NCBI GenBank assembly: GCA_013002105.1
Contig: JABDKS010000328.1
Coordinates: forward strand, 1 to 16,591
DNA: 16,591 nucleotides
Direction of reading: 5' to 3'
DNA from: Pirellulaceae bacterium
GTDB taxonomy: Bacteria; Planctomycetota; Planctomycetia; Pirellulales; Pirellulaceae
In this document: piece by piece, positions 1 to 7,634 of the stretch
Numbering within the stretch: position 1 is the stretch's first letter
Layout: each line of letters begins with the position of its first letter
The notes under the pieces: generated by a model
The model's input: only the letters and a program-made list of their open reading frames with translations
The model's database searches: none
Told to the model about the DNA's origin: nothing
Made by a program: the position numbers and the translations under genes

Positions 1-915
1 GTTGCCGCGGCCAAAGACCGGCTCGACCACACCATTGACCGCGTCCGGACCGTCCGAACCGATCAATTTCGCTACACACGAAACTACAAAACCGATCGAA
101 TTTTTCTGCAGCCTCAATACCGTGACAAAAAGGATTATGTCATCGATCTTCGCCAAGCGTACGCGGCAGGCGAACTTTCACCAAAACTGACAGAGATCTA
201 TTTCGGCGAGCGACCTGCAGAAGAGCTTTACGATGTCAAAGTCGATCCCAGTCAAATTCATAATTTGGTCGGTGATGCAAAGTTTCAAAAAGAACTCGTC
301 CGACATCGCCAGTTCTTGGATGATTGGTTGGCCAAGGGCGATGAGGGTGCAGGTGAGGAATCGGCCGAAGAACTCGCCTACCAAGCTCAAGGACACAAAT
401 GGGGCAATGCGGTCAATCCAGAATACGAAAGCGTTCGCACGGACAGTGATGGCGATGGTATGTCCGATGCCTGGGAAAAAATTAATGGTCGCGATGCGGA
501 CGATGCGAAACTGCTGTTCACATTCGATTGCGGGGGCTGGCAAACCGAAGGCTGGAAAGGAACGCAGGCGATGGGCAACATTGCCGGTCGACTAGGTCAC
601 CTCGACTTTCACTTGCCCGATGGCGAGGGTCTCTTGGTGCGTGACAAATTGAAACTTGCAGCTGACAAGAACCAAGGAAAATTGGCCATGAACGTTCGCT
701 GTTCACAGCGGTTGACCGTGCAACTGTTAGCGCGGTCAACCACCAGCGATCGTCCCGTCATCGTGGCCACCATCGACGTCGCGGCCAAGCCAGACTTTTT
801 GGAGCAGTTCGCGATTCTGTCGGATCGATGGACCGGTACGATCGAGTCGTTGCAACTCCGCTTTCAAAGCGAACCCGACGCGTTGGTCGAGATCGACTCG
901 ATCATGATCAAATAG
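1..915 (+). CDS. Sulfatase, C-terminal part, with calcium-loop motif and extra C-terminal domain (5' end outside window)
   Basis: The reading frame is open from base 1 to the TAG at 913-915 and gives 304 residues without a start, so the catalytic N-terminus lies to the left. Residues about 16-110 match the C-terminal subdomain of heparan-N-sulfatase-like sulfatases: a VRTDQFRYTRNY segment, then RPAEELYDVKVDPSQIHNL, the usual sulfatase closing motif. The Cys/Ser formylglycine site is not in view, so activity cannot be judged. After the sulfatase fold comes DSDGDGMSDAWE (residues 148-159), a thrombospondin-3/EF-hand-like calcium loop. About 140 further residues follow (LLFTFDCGGW to the end), which look like a beta-rich accessory domain. 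Proteins of this kind are exported and remove sulfate esters or N-sulfates from polysaccharides. The next gene is 234 bp away behind its own putative promoter. The sulfatase call is firm; substrate and the role of the last domain are unknown. Confidence 0.85.
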   Translation, partial: VAAAKDRLDHTIDRVRTVRTDQFRYTRNYKTDRIFLQPQYRDKKDYVIDLRQAYAAGELSPKLTEIYFGERPAEELYDVKVDPSQIHNLVGDAKFQKELVRHRQFLDDWLAKGDEGAGEESAEELAYQAQGHKWGNAVNPEYESVRTDSDGDGMSDAWEKINGRDADDAKLLFTFDCGGWQTEGWKGTQAMGNIAGRLGHLDFHLPDGEGLLVRDKLKLAADKNQGKLAMNVRCSQRLTVQLLARSTTSDRPVIVATIDVAAKPDFLEQFAILSDRWTGTIESLQLRFQSEPDALVEIDSIMIK

Positions 916-1077
916 CACGTTGCTTGTCACGATGAATCTTTGCGTCGACACCAATCGTCGGACTGATTATTGACGCGAGCGTCTGCGACCCGACCGACGG
1001 TCACTTTCGTCAGAGGGTCCACAATCCGCATCATTCGCTACGAATCGCGGCAATCGGCGTTTCCTAGGGTGATCAAT

Positions 1078-1106
1078 TTGGAGTGCATCACGCCTCCGGT
1101 TATAAA
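1078..1106 (+). promoter_or_regulatory. Putative sigma70-like promoter for the DUF1549/DUF1553 gene
   Basis: A TTGGAG box at 1078-1083 is separated by exactly 17 bp from TATAAA at 1101-1106. The -10 box matches five of six consensus positions, the -35 box three of six. Transcription would start near 1113 and leave a leader of about 37 nt before the ATG at 1150. A perfect inverted repeat, GGGTA-GA-TACCC (1107-1118), lies directly on the predicted start site and could be an operator. The call rests only on motif and spacing. Confidence 0.4.
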
Positions 1107-1149
1107 GGGTAGATACCCCTTCTCTGATCTCTCGTGGCAGCCGTTGTTC

Positions 1150-2688
1150 ATGCTTCGTTTCTCGATGATCCTCGTCGTCGCCCTGATCGCCGTCGGTACG
1201 CTGCGCGCACAAACCTCTGGACCATCGATCAGCGAAGCCGTCGATCAGATCAACCACATGATGACCGAAGCTTGGCAACGTGACGGTGTGACTCCAGCAG
1301 CGATCAGCAGCGATGCGGAGTTTTGCCGACGTGTCTGGCTGGACCTTGCTGGCGTCGCGCCTCCGGTTTCCCAATTGCGTCGCTTCTTGGACGACACTCA
1401 TTCCGACAAGCGACAAGCATTAATCGACCAAATCCTGGTATCGCCCCATCATGCCAGTCACATGGCGGCTACTTGGAACGACATTCTCCTGCCATCGGAT
1501 GCGCAATCCATCCAACAACGTCAAAACGTGACGGCACTGGAGAATTGGCTGCGTGATCAGTTCATCGACAACACTCCCTATGACTACTTTGTCGCCAGCT
1601 TTTTGACCGCCGGGGGTGCCGCCGATCGCGGCCCAGCTATCTTCTACACGACTCGCGAAGTCGAACCAAAGAAAATTGCCGCGGCCACATCCAAAATCTT
1701 TTTGGGCATTCAGTTGCAATGTGCCGAATGCCACGACCACCCGTTTGATCGGTGGACGCAAGAAGATTTCTGGAGCTACGCAGCCTTCTTTGGTCAGCTG
1801 CAGCAGAGCGATCAGCAATTCAACAATGCCGGATTCATCATCGACCGACCCAATGGTGACGTCACGCTTCCCGAGTCGGACACGGTCATCCCGCCACGCT
1901 ATCCGGGAGCGACGAATCCACCGGATGAAGACATCACAAACAATCGTCGCCGACAGCTGACGATTTGGCTTGCCTCACGCGACAATCACTATTTTGTCCG
2001 AGCCGCGATCAATCGCGCTTGGGCACACCTGTTCGGGCGTGGCTTGGTCGACCCGGTAGATGCGATGGACAAAGACAATCCACCCAGTCATCCGGAGATC
2101 TTGGACTACCTGACTGAGTTTTTTATCCAGCATCGCTTTGACATGCGGACGCTGTTGACGACCTTGGCACGCACCGATGCGTACCAGCTAAGTAGTGCGA
2201 TCCTCGGCGAAGATCGACCGCCGCCGGAGTCGTTCGCAGCAATGACAGTCAAAACGCTGACCGCGCGTCAGTTCTACGACTCGGTGCAACAAAATCTGCT
2301 GCGACGCAGCCCCACGGTGGGTGCGGACGGATTCGATTTTCAACGCGAACAATTTCTCAATCGAATGCGGGCGACCGATACAACACCTCGCGACTACCCC
2401 CACGGTGTCATGCAGGCGTTGGGGGTTATGAATGGTCCCAAAATGACTCAAGCGACTTCGCCAGTGCAAAGCGGGCTACTCGCATCGCTCGAAGCCCCAT
2501 TCTTCAGCCCGGATGATCAGATCGAGACATTGTTTTTGGCAACTTTGTCGCGAATGCCAACCGGGCCCGAGATCAATCGAATCCATTCGTTTCGCGGCCA
2601 ACGAGAGAGCGACCAAGAACGCGCGGAGTTTTTAAGCGATGTACTTTGGACCTTACTCAATACAGCCGAAGCCGCCGTTTGCCCCTGA
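1150..2688 (+). CDS. Secreted DUF1549/DUF1553 domain protein with CxxCH motif
   Basis: The protein has 512 residues. I chose the ATG at 1150 because it begins a clean Sec signal peptide (MLRFSMILVVALIAVGTLRA, cleavage near residue 20) and lies downstream of a plausible promoter. The frame stays open to 970, but only a TTG is available there. Residues about 25-215 are DUF1549 and end in the family signature CAECHDHPFDRW (191-202). Its CxxCH could bind heme c, though this is not proven for the family. DUF1553 follows (about 265-500), with RAAINRAWAHLFGRGLVDP and the closing LWTLLN. These proteins are abundant in planctomycetes and usually sit beside DUF1501 genes, as here; their biochemical role is unknown. 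No N-terminal planctomycete cytochrome domain is present. The last residues (AAVCP) differ from the usual ending of the family and are encoded by the start of a 16-bp tandem repeat. No Shine-Dalgarno sequence is visible. Confidence 0.88.
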   Translation: MLRFSMILVVALIAVGTLRAQTSGPSISEAVDQINHMMTEAWQRDGVTPAAISSDAEFCRRVWLDLAGVAPPVSQLRRFLDDTHSDKRQALIDQILVSPHHASHMAATWNDILLPSDAQSIQQRQNVTALENWLRDQFIDNTPYDYFVASFLTAGGAADRGPAIFYTTREVEPKKIAAATSKIFLGIQLQCAECHDHPFDRWTQEDFWSYAAFFGQLQQSDQQFNNAGFIIDRPNGDVTLPESDTVIPPRYPGATNPPDEDITNNRRRQLTIWLASRDNHYFVRAAINRAWAHLFGRGLVDPVDAMDKDNPPSHPEILDYLTEFFIQHRFDMRTLLTTLARTDAYQLSSAILGEDRPPPESFAAMTVKTLTARQFYDSVQQNLLRRSPTVGADGFDFQREQFLNRMRATDTTPRDYPHGVMQALGVMNGPKMTQATSPVQSGLLASLEAPFFSPDDQIETLFLATLSRMPTGPEINRIHSFRGQRESDQERAEFLSDVLWTLLNTAEAAVCP

Positions 2689-2738
2689 TACCGTTTGTCC
2701 CTGATACCGTTTGCCTCTGATACCGTTTGCCTCTCGTA
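2675..2738 (+). repeat. Four tandem copies of a 16-bp unit spanning a stop codon
   Basis: The units are CCGTTTGCCCCTGATA (2675-2690), CCGTTTGTCCCTGATA (2691-2706), CCGTTTGCCTCTGATA (2707-2722) and CCGTTTGCCTCTCGTA (2723-2738). Length is constant and only a few positions differ. The first copy contains the last codons and the TGA stop (2686-2688) of the DUF1549/DUF1553 gene. The array occupies most of the 80-bp gap before the DUF1501 gene. The unit length is not a multiple of three. It could be a slippage product or a set of repeated protein-binding sites. Confidence 0.9.
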
Positions 2739-2768
2739 CCGGCTCGTCCTCCAAGCCACATCAATCTT

Positions 2769-4088
2769 ATGAATCACCGACTCGACGCCATCGATCGACG
2801 CCGCTGGATGCAACTGATTTCCGCCGGTGCCCTGGGTGCCACCGCCACGGGTAGCTTGATGCCCACGATCGCCCGCGCGGCAGCCGAGATTCGACAACAA
2901 GGCCGACATTGTGTTCTGCTCTGGATGGCTGGCGGACCCAGCCAGATCGACACGTTCGACATGAAACCCGAGCATTCAAACGGAGGCTCACTGAAACCGG
3001 CGGCAACCGCAGTCCCAGGTCTGCAATTCTCCGAGCACCTGCCGCAGTTGGCCAAGCAAGCCGATTCACTTGCACTGCTGCGCGGCATGAGCACCAAGGA
3101 GGGTGACCACCAACGGGGCACTGTGCTGATGCGCACCGGTCACATTCCCGGCGGACCGGTCTCCTATCCATCGATCGGTTGCTCACTTTCCAAGGAACTC
3201 GGTCGATCCGACGCCGATTTGCCCAGCTACGTCAGCATCGCACCGGGCGCGTTTGCCCGCGCATCGATTCGGCCTGGTTTCCTGGGACCCAAACATGCTG
3301 CCACTTCGGTCGCCGCCGATGGCAACCCGCCTGCTGACGGCTTTGCCCAGTTGCGCGTCGAGTTTTTGTCTCAGGCGGAGAATCTGGGGCTCGATCGCCG
3401 TGCCGAACGTTTGCAACTCTGGCGAGACATGCAGAACGACTTTCTGAAAACGCGCGCGACCGAGAATGTGATCTCGCAAAACACGGTCTACGAATCGGCG
3501 CTTCGTATGTTGGCCAGTGACGCCAAAGATGCATTTGATCTAGAACAAGAATCCGACCAAGTACGAGAATCCTACGGGCGCGGTTCGTTCGGACAGGGCT
3601 GCTTGATGGCCCGCCGACTGATCCAGCGAGGCGTCCCACTGGTCGAAGTCACTCTGGGTAACGGCCTGGGATGGGATACCCATACCAACAATTTCGATCA
3701 GGTTCAAAGCCTCAGTGAACAGCTTGATGCCGGCTGGGCGACGTTGATGAACGAACTGCGTGACCTCGGGCTGTTGGAGAAAACAACGATCCTGTGGGCC
3801 GGCGAATTTGGTCGCACACCGGTGATCAATCAAAACGGCGGTCGGGACCATTTCCCGCAAGCCTTTACCTGCGTGCTCGCTGGTGGCGGCATCGCCGGTG
3901 GACAAGCCTACGGCAAAACCAGCGACGATGGTAGCGAAGTGACCGAAGGAAAAATGAATCAACAAGACCTGCTTTCGACCCTCTGCGGCGCACTGAACGT
4001 CAATCCCGCAACAGAAAACATCGCCGAGGGTGGCCGGCCCATTGCAATCGCCGAAGGCACCGTGATCGACGAGGTACTGAGTGCATGA
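2769..4088 (+). CDS. DUF1501 family protein with Tat-type signal
   Basis: The protein has 439 residues. The ATG at 2769 gives MNHRLDAIDRRRWMQL followed by an alanine-rich hydrophobic stretch ending in ARA (about residue 37). This fits a twin-arginine signal (R10-R11-R12-W-M), so export as a folded protein, perhaps with a bound metal, is likely. DUF1501 is related to the sulfatase/alkaline phosphatase superfamily. Metal-site-like segments are visible: GGPSQIDTFD (55-64), GWDTH (301-305), GEFGRTP (345-351) and GRDHFP (358-363). A frame extending to a TTG at 2727 is possible but would precede the signal with an unlikely sequence. The gene follows its usual partner DUF1549/DUF1553 and overlaps the next gene by four bases (ATGA, 4085-4088). 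Family membership is clear; the reaction is unknown. Confidence 0.88.
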   Translation: MNHRLDAIDRRRWMQLISAGALGATATGSLMPTIARAAAEIRQQGRHCVLLWMAGGPSQIDTFDMKPEHSNGGSLKPAATAVPGLQFSEHLPQLAKQADSLALLRGMSTKEGDHQRGTVLMRTGHIPGGPVSYPSIGCSLSKELGRSDADLPSYVSIAPGAFARASIRPGFLGPKHAATSVAADGNPPADGFAQLRVEFLSQAENLGLDRRAERLQLWRDMQNDFLKTRATENVISQNTVYESALRMLASDAKDAFDLEQESDQVRESYGRGSFGQGCLMARRLIQRGVPLVEVTLGNGLGWDTHTNNFDQVQSLSEQLDAGWATLMNELRDLGLLEKTTILWAGEFGRTPVINQNGGRDHFPQAFTCVLAGGGIAGGQAYGKTSDDGSEVTEGKMNQQDLLSTLCGALNVNPATENIAEGGRPIAIAEGTVIDEVLSA

Positions 4089-6076
4089 TTCAATGCGACG
4101 CGTGGGACACGACAAACAAATCGATGATCGCCAACGCGGTCCCGCGCGCTGTTCGCTCTTTGGTGCTGCTTGGAATCCTCGTCGTACTCTGCTGCATCAG
4201 CGGGTGCGACGGTAAGCCTGCCGCGACGAACGTATCGACACCCCGCACCGATGTACCGGCGGTCGATTCTGACACACCGCCCAACGATTCCGATATCGAA
4301 TTGCAAAATCGCTTGGATGAACAGCAGGCCCAAGAGTCAAGCGAAGCGAAATCATCGCTTGACACATCGCCGTCGCCAGTCGACGAGGCTTCCCAACAGT
4401 CATCGGTGGTACCCGAAACACAAGCAACCGATTCCACTAACGATCAATCCAGCGACGATTCCACCCAAAAAGTCGACACCGACCTGGCTGCCGACCCCAA
4501 TCCGATCCCCGAGCTTGATCCCAAACCCATTCGACTGCTGCTTCCCACACAGCAGGGCCCGTTGCTTGTCGATGTCGACATACGAATTGATGACGTCCCG
4601 CTGACCAAAGCGTTCGAGCAACGTATCAAACAGGTGATGTCCGCTGCCGATAGCGATGAGTCCTCCGATCTCAGCTGGGACGAATTGCTGGACCACTTGG
4701 CAGCCAGTCCCGAAATCTTTGGCAACAACGTCGCTAGCGGTATGGATCAACGTCGCAACGTGATTCGGTTACAAGATCGCAATCGCAATGGTCGAGCCGA
4801 CTACGACGAAGTTCGGCGGATGCTGTTTCGTGATTCAGGGTTCGACGGCCCCTTTCGACTGCGTGGCACCGATTACTACCGCGGCCGCCAAAACGAATCA
4901 CGATTGTTTGCAACACTCGACCAAGACGAAAGCGGCAAGTTGGAATCCAATGAAATCGACGCGGCAACCGTATCCTTGCTGCGAGCTGACAAGAACACCG
5001 ACCAACGCTTAGACATCGCCGAAGTCATGATTGCGTCGTCGATGGGCGGCGAGATGATGACGAACAATTCTGACCCCGCCTGGAATCGACGCCGTTCAAA
5101 TCGCTATGGGAGCGTGGCGACCGACTTGCTGGGTTACGTTGATTGGTCGATGGCGTCGTACGCGTTGGATGATTTGCGCGGAAAACGCCCCTTCTCGCTT
5201 ACGACCGATCCCATCGCCCAGCTCGATCAAGACTCCGACGACGCGATCAGCATCACCGAAGCGAAACGACTACTGGAGGCACAACCTGATTTGATTTTGC
5301 GTGCTGAGTTATTCTCTGACACCTCCGGCGATACCAATCTGCAAATACTGTGGATCCGCAGTGAGCTGCAACCGCTTGTCCAACCTGTCGAATCCCTCCA
5401 GCAGATCGCGATCGCTGACGAGCAAATGGGATTGTGTGCCCAGTTGGTCGATAACCGCAGCGGCCCCAATCAGCTGACACCCGAAGTCTTTGCGATGCTG
5501 GATGCGAACGATGACGGCAAGCTGGACAAAGCTGAGATTCCCGATCAACTCGAAAACCAATATTCATTCGACGATTTCGACACAGACAACGACGACAAGC
5601 TAACCCTGGCGGAAATCCATGAGGGCATGCGACCCAAAGCACCCATTTGGAGCGTGCAATTGAGAGGTCGCGCCGCAGAATTTCCCGACGCGTTTTTTGC
5701 GTTGCTGGACCAAGACAACAATTTTTCGTTGTCGACAAGAGAGATCACAGCGGCACCAGAGCGTTTACGATCTCTTGCGACCGAGGGTGAATTGGATCCG
5801 ACCGATGTCGCCGGAGTGTTTTTGATCCAAATCGTTCGAGGTGACCCGAGGCAGCGGGATCGCCTGTTCACGATAACGGCGCCGCCCAAAGCACGGTCGC
5901 CCAGCGAGTCGGCCGATGCGAAAACGCCGCGTTGGGCACGACAGATGGACGCCAACGGCGATAACGAGATTTCACGCTTGGAATTCCCTGGCACCGTCGA
6001 GCAATTTGACCAGTTGGATCGTGACCAGGACGGTTACATCGAATGGTCCGAGACCTTGGAACGGCCCCCAAGCTAA
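4085..6076 (+). CDS. EF-hand multi-repeat lipoprotein
   Basis: The protein has 663 residues and starts inside the stop of the DUF1501 gene (ATGA), which suggests translational coupling; a second possible start is Met14 (4124). A hydrophobic stretch (residues 24-40) ends in the lipobox I-S-G-C with Cys41, so the mature protein should be lipid-anchored. Residues 42-150 are a Ser/Thr/Asp/Gln-rich linker. Ten 12-residue loops of the form DxDxDGxIxxxE begin at residues 189, 231, 279, 302, 381, 473, 499, 542, 622 and 645, for example DANDDGKLDKAE (473-484) and DRDQDGYIEWSE (645-656). A degenerate one lies near 412. Some loops have Asn, Gln or Asp in place of the central Gly. EF-hand loops bind Ca2+, so the likely role is a calcium-binding or structural surface protein working with the DUF1501 product. 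No enzymatic domain is visible. Confidence 0.85.
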   Translation: MIQCDAWDTTNKSMIANAVPRAVRSLVLLGILVVLCCISGCDGKPAATNVSTPRTDVPAVDSDTPPNDSDIELQNRLDEQQAQESSEAKSSLDTSPSPVDEASQQSSVVPETQATDSTNDQSSDDSTQKVDTDLAADPNPIPELDPKPIRLLLPTQQGPLLVDVDIRIDDVPLTKAFEQRIKQVMSAADSDESSDLSWDELLDHLAASPEIFGNNVASGMDQRRNVIRLQDRNRNGRADYDEVRRMLFRDSGFDGPFRLRGTDYYRGRQNESRLFATLDQDESGKLESNEIDAATVSLLRADKNTDQRLDIAEVMIASSMGGEMMTNNSDPAWNRRRSNRYGSVATDLLGYVDWSMASYALDDLRGKRPFSLTTDPIAQLDQDSDDAISITEAKRLLEAQPDLILRAELFSDTSGDTNLQILWIRSELQPLVQPVESLQQIAIADEQMGLCAQLVDNRSGPNQLTPEVFAMLDANDDGKLDKAEIPDQLENQYSFDDFDTDNDDKLTLAEIHEGMRPKAPIWSVQLRGRAAEFPDAFFALLDQDNNFSLSTREITAAPERLRSLATEGELDPTDVAGVFLIQIVRGDPRQRDRLFTITAPPKARSPSESADAKTPRWARQMDANGDNEISRLEFPGTVEQFDQLDRDQDGYIEWSETLERPPS

Positions 6077-6091
6077 CCGGCGGAAACACTT

Positions 6092-7510
6092 TTATTCCGA
6101 GAGTTCCGCGAGCATCTCGATCAGCTGACTACGAATGACCGCTTCTGCACCCACCTCCAATAAGCTCGATCGCGCCGGCCATGTCTCGTAGCCGCCCAGT
6201 TTGTGCTGTTGGAGAGTCGGCAAATAGCCACCGTAGCCGTTGGCCAGTTCCATGTTGAATGTTTTGGGAAACGGACTTGCCGCTTTGATCGCCAATCCCG
6301 TTTCGGCAAAGACCTCGCAGGGGGCTGCGGTGATCGCAATCTGACCAATACGCAAAGCCTGCAACACGACTTTCTGTTTTTCTGGGTACGCTGCGAGATG
6401 CTTCGCTTCCTCCGCATAGATTTTTGACCAGCGATGAAGCGATTTCGGATCCGCACCGTCGAGCACTTGTTCGGCCCAAGCCAAACGTTCCGTATCGGGT
6501 TTACGAACGGCCAATTCAACTTCGCGTTGCACGCTCTGGATCGTTACGTCGCGTCGATGTTCCACCGACTCCATCGCATCGATCGCTTGTTCGGCCAACA
6601 TCCGACCGTAAAACTCCATCGCCTCGAACGGTGCAAACTTTCTCTTCTGCAGATTTTGAAACGCGCCCGTATCACCGCTGGTTCCGTTGGACATGATTCC
6701 AATCACATCGGGATGTCCCGACGTGCGAGAGGACAACGATCGCTCGATCGCGGCACAAAAGTATCCGAAGTAATCTGCACTGACCGCTCCCCGCTTGTAT
6801 CCACCGCAGTAATGAACGCTGAAATTTCCCAACACGCACAGTGGCGTACCGTCGCGATGCCGAATCGACAACACCGAGAATTCACCATCGACGGGCCCAG
6901 CTGGCTCGATGATTTGACTACTGCTGCCGGCAACCGATTTGACCTGTTCACCCGATTCGCCGAAAGGATTCTTGCCAACGCTGCCGCTCTGGCACAAAAA
7001 TCGTCGACAAGCAACCAGTTCACCACGCCGAAACGACGCGTGGGCGATCGTCGCCGGGCTGAGATGTTTGTTCGCCCCGATTACCGCCAAGGCAATCTTG
7101 TCCGCCAACCGTTCGTGATACCGATCGTCGATCGCCTCGCGACCGATATGCACCGTCCGCGGAGCCGCGTGCGTATGTGTCGCAGCCATCAACATATGAT
7201 CAACATCGATATCGGTCGCCGCCGCGACCTGCAACTTGGCGTTGTCAAACACTTCTCGCGCGGTCATGCATTGATCGACCACCACGATCGCCAGCTTCGT
7301 TTTTCCGTCACTGATCACCAGGGCTCGTGCATGCAGCGGATCGTGGACAGAAGTCACCACACCGTTTTTACTGATCGAGCCACTGAGTGACACACCCATC
7401 GCGGGAGTGATGTCGACCTTGGCAGCCCCCGCTTGGAAATCGGCGCCGATCAGCGGTGTCAACCACAATGTGGCGATCAGAATCAGACTCAAGTGACCTA
7501 AACGATTCAT
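6092..7510 (-). CDS. Secreted neutral/alkaline ceramidase-family protein
   Basis: The protein has 472 residues from the ATG at 7510; an in-frame ATG at 7525 would add MDIPA. I prefer 7510 because it gives a more regular signal peptide (MNRLGHLSLILIATLWLTPLIG). The mature start FQAGAAKVDITP and the THTHAAP motif (His112, His114) are typical of the neutral ceramidase N-terminal domain. Other zinc-site segments look kept: NFSVH (His233), PCEVF (Glu399) and GYGGY (Tyr426/Tyr429). In place of the nucleophile motif NxGDVSPN the sequence reads SNGTSGDTGAF (274-284), with Gly where the catalytic Ser should be. The substrate may therefore not be ceramide. The C-terminal beta-sandwich domain of classical ceramidases is missing. 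The stop lies only 15 bp from the convergent EF-hand gene. It is divergent from msrA across about 125 bp, so promoters may overlap there. Confidence 0.82.
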   Translation of the reverse strand: MNRLGHLSLILIATLWLTPLIGADFQAGAAKVDITPAMGVSLSGSISKNGVVTSVHDPLHARALVISDGKTKLAIVVVDQCMTAREVFDNAKLQVAAATDIDVDHMLMAATHTHAAPRTVHIGREAIDDRYHERLADKIALAVIGANKHLSPATIAHASFRRGELVACRRFLCQSGSVGKNPFGESGEQVKSVAGSSSQIIEPAGPVDGEFSVLSIRHRDGTPLCVLGNFSVHYCGGYKRGAVSADYFGYFCAAIERSLSSRTSGHPDVIGIMSNGTSGDTGAFQNLQKRKFAPFEAMEFYGRMLAEQAIDAMESVEHRRDVTIQSVQREVELAVRKPDTERLAWAEQVLDGADPKSLHRWSKIYAEEAKHLAAYPEKQKVVLQALRIGQIAITAAPCEVFAETGLAIKAASPFPKTFNMELANGYGGYLPTLQQHKLGGYETWPARSSLLEVGAEAVIRSQLIEMLAELSE

Positions 7511-7634
7511 TGCTGGAATGTCCATTCGACGCAGTTGACGGATCGGGTTAGCATATCAGCAGAGACATTGGGTTGCACTTGTTCGTCGACCGATGGTTCT
7601 CGACCCAACACATCGAACTACCCCGACTGCCCGC

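Noticed and set aside
972..983. GACGC-GA-GCGTC hairpin as a terminator for the sulfatase gene
   Set aside because: The stem is only 5 bp, the loop 2 nt, and no T-run follows.
970..1149. 60-codon upstream extension of the DUF1549/DUF1553 gene
   Set aside because: It begins with TTG, places a signal peptide in the interior, and contains the likely promoter; the ATG at 1150 is better.
6434..7390. Open frame of 318 codons on the + strand opposite the ceramidase-family gene
   Set aside because: It lies entirely within a well-supported minus-strand gene and has no recognisable domain; its Arg/His-rich composition is typical of an antisense shadow.
7535..7557. TTGACG and CATATC boxes as a promoter for msrA
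   Set aside because: The distance between the boxes is about 11-13 bp, too short for a sigma70 promoter.
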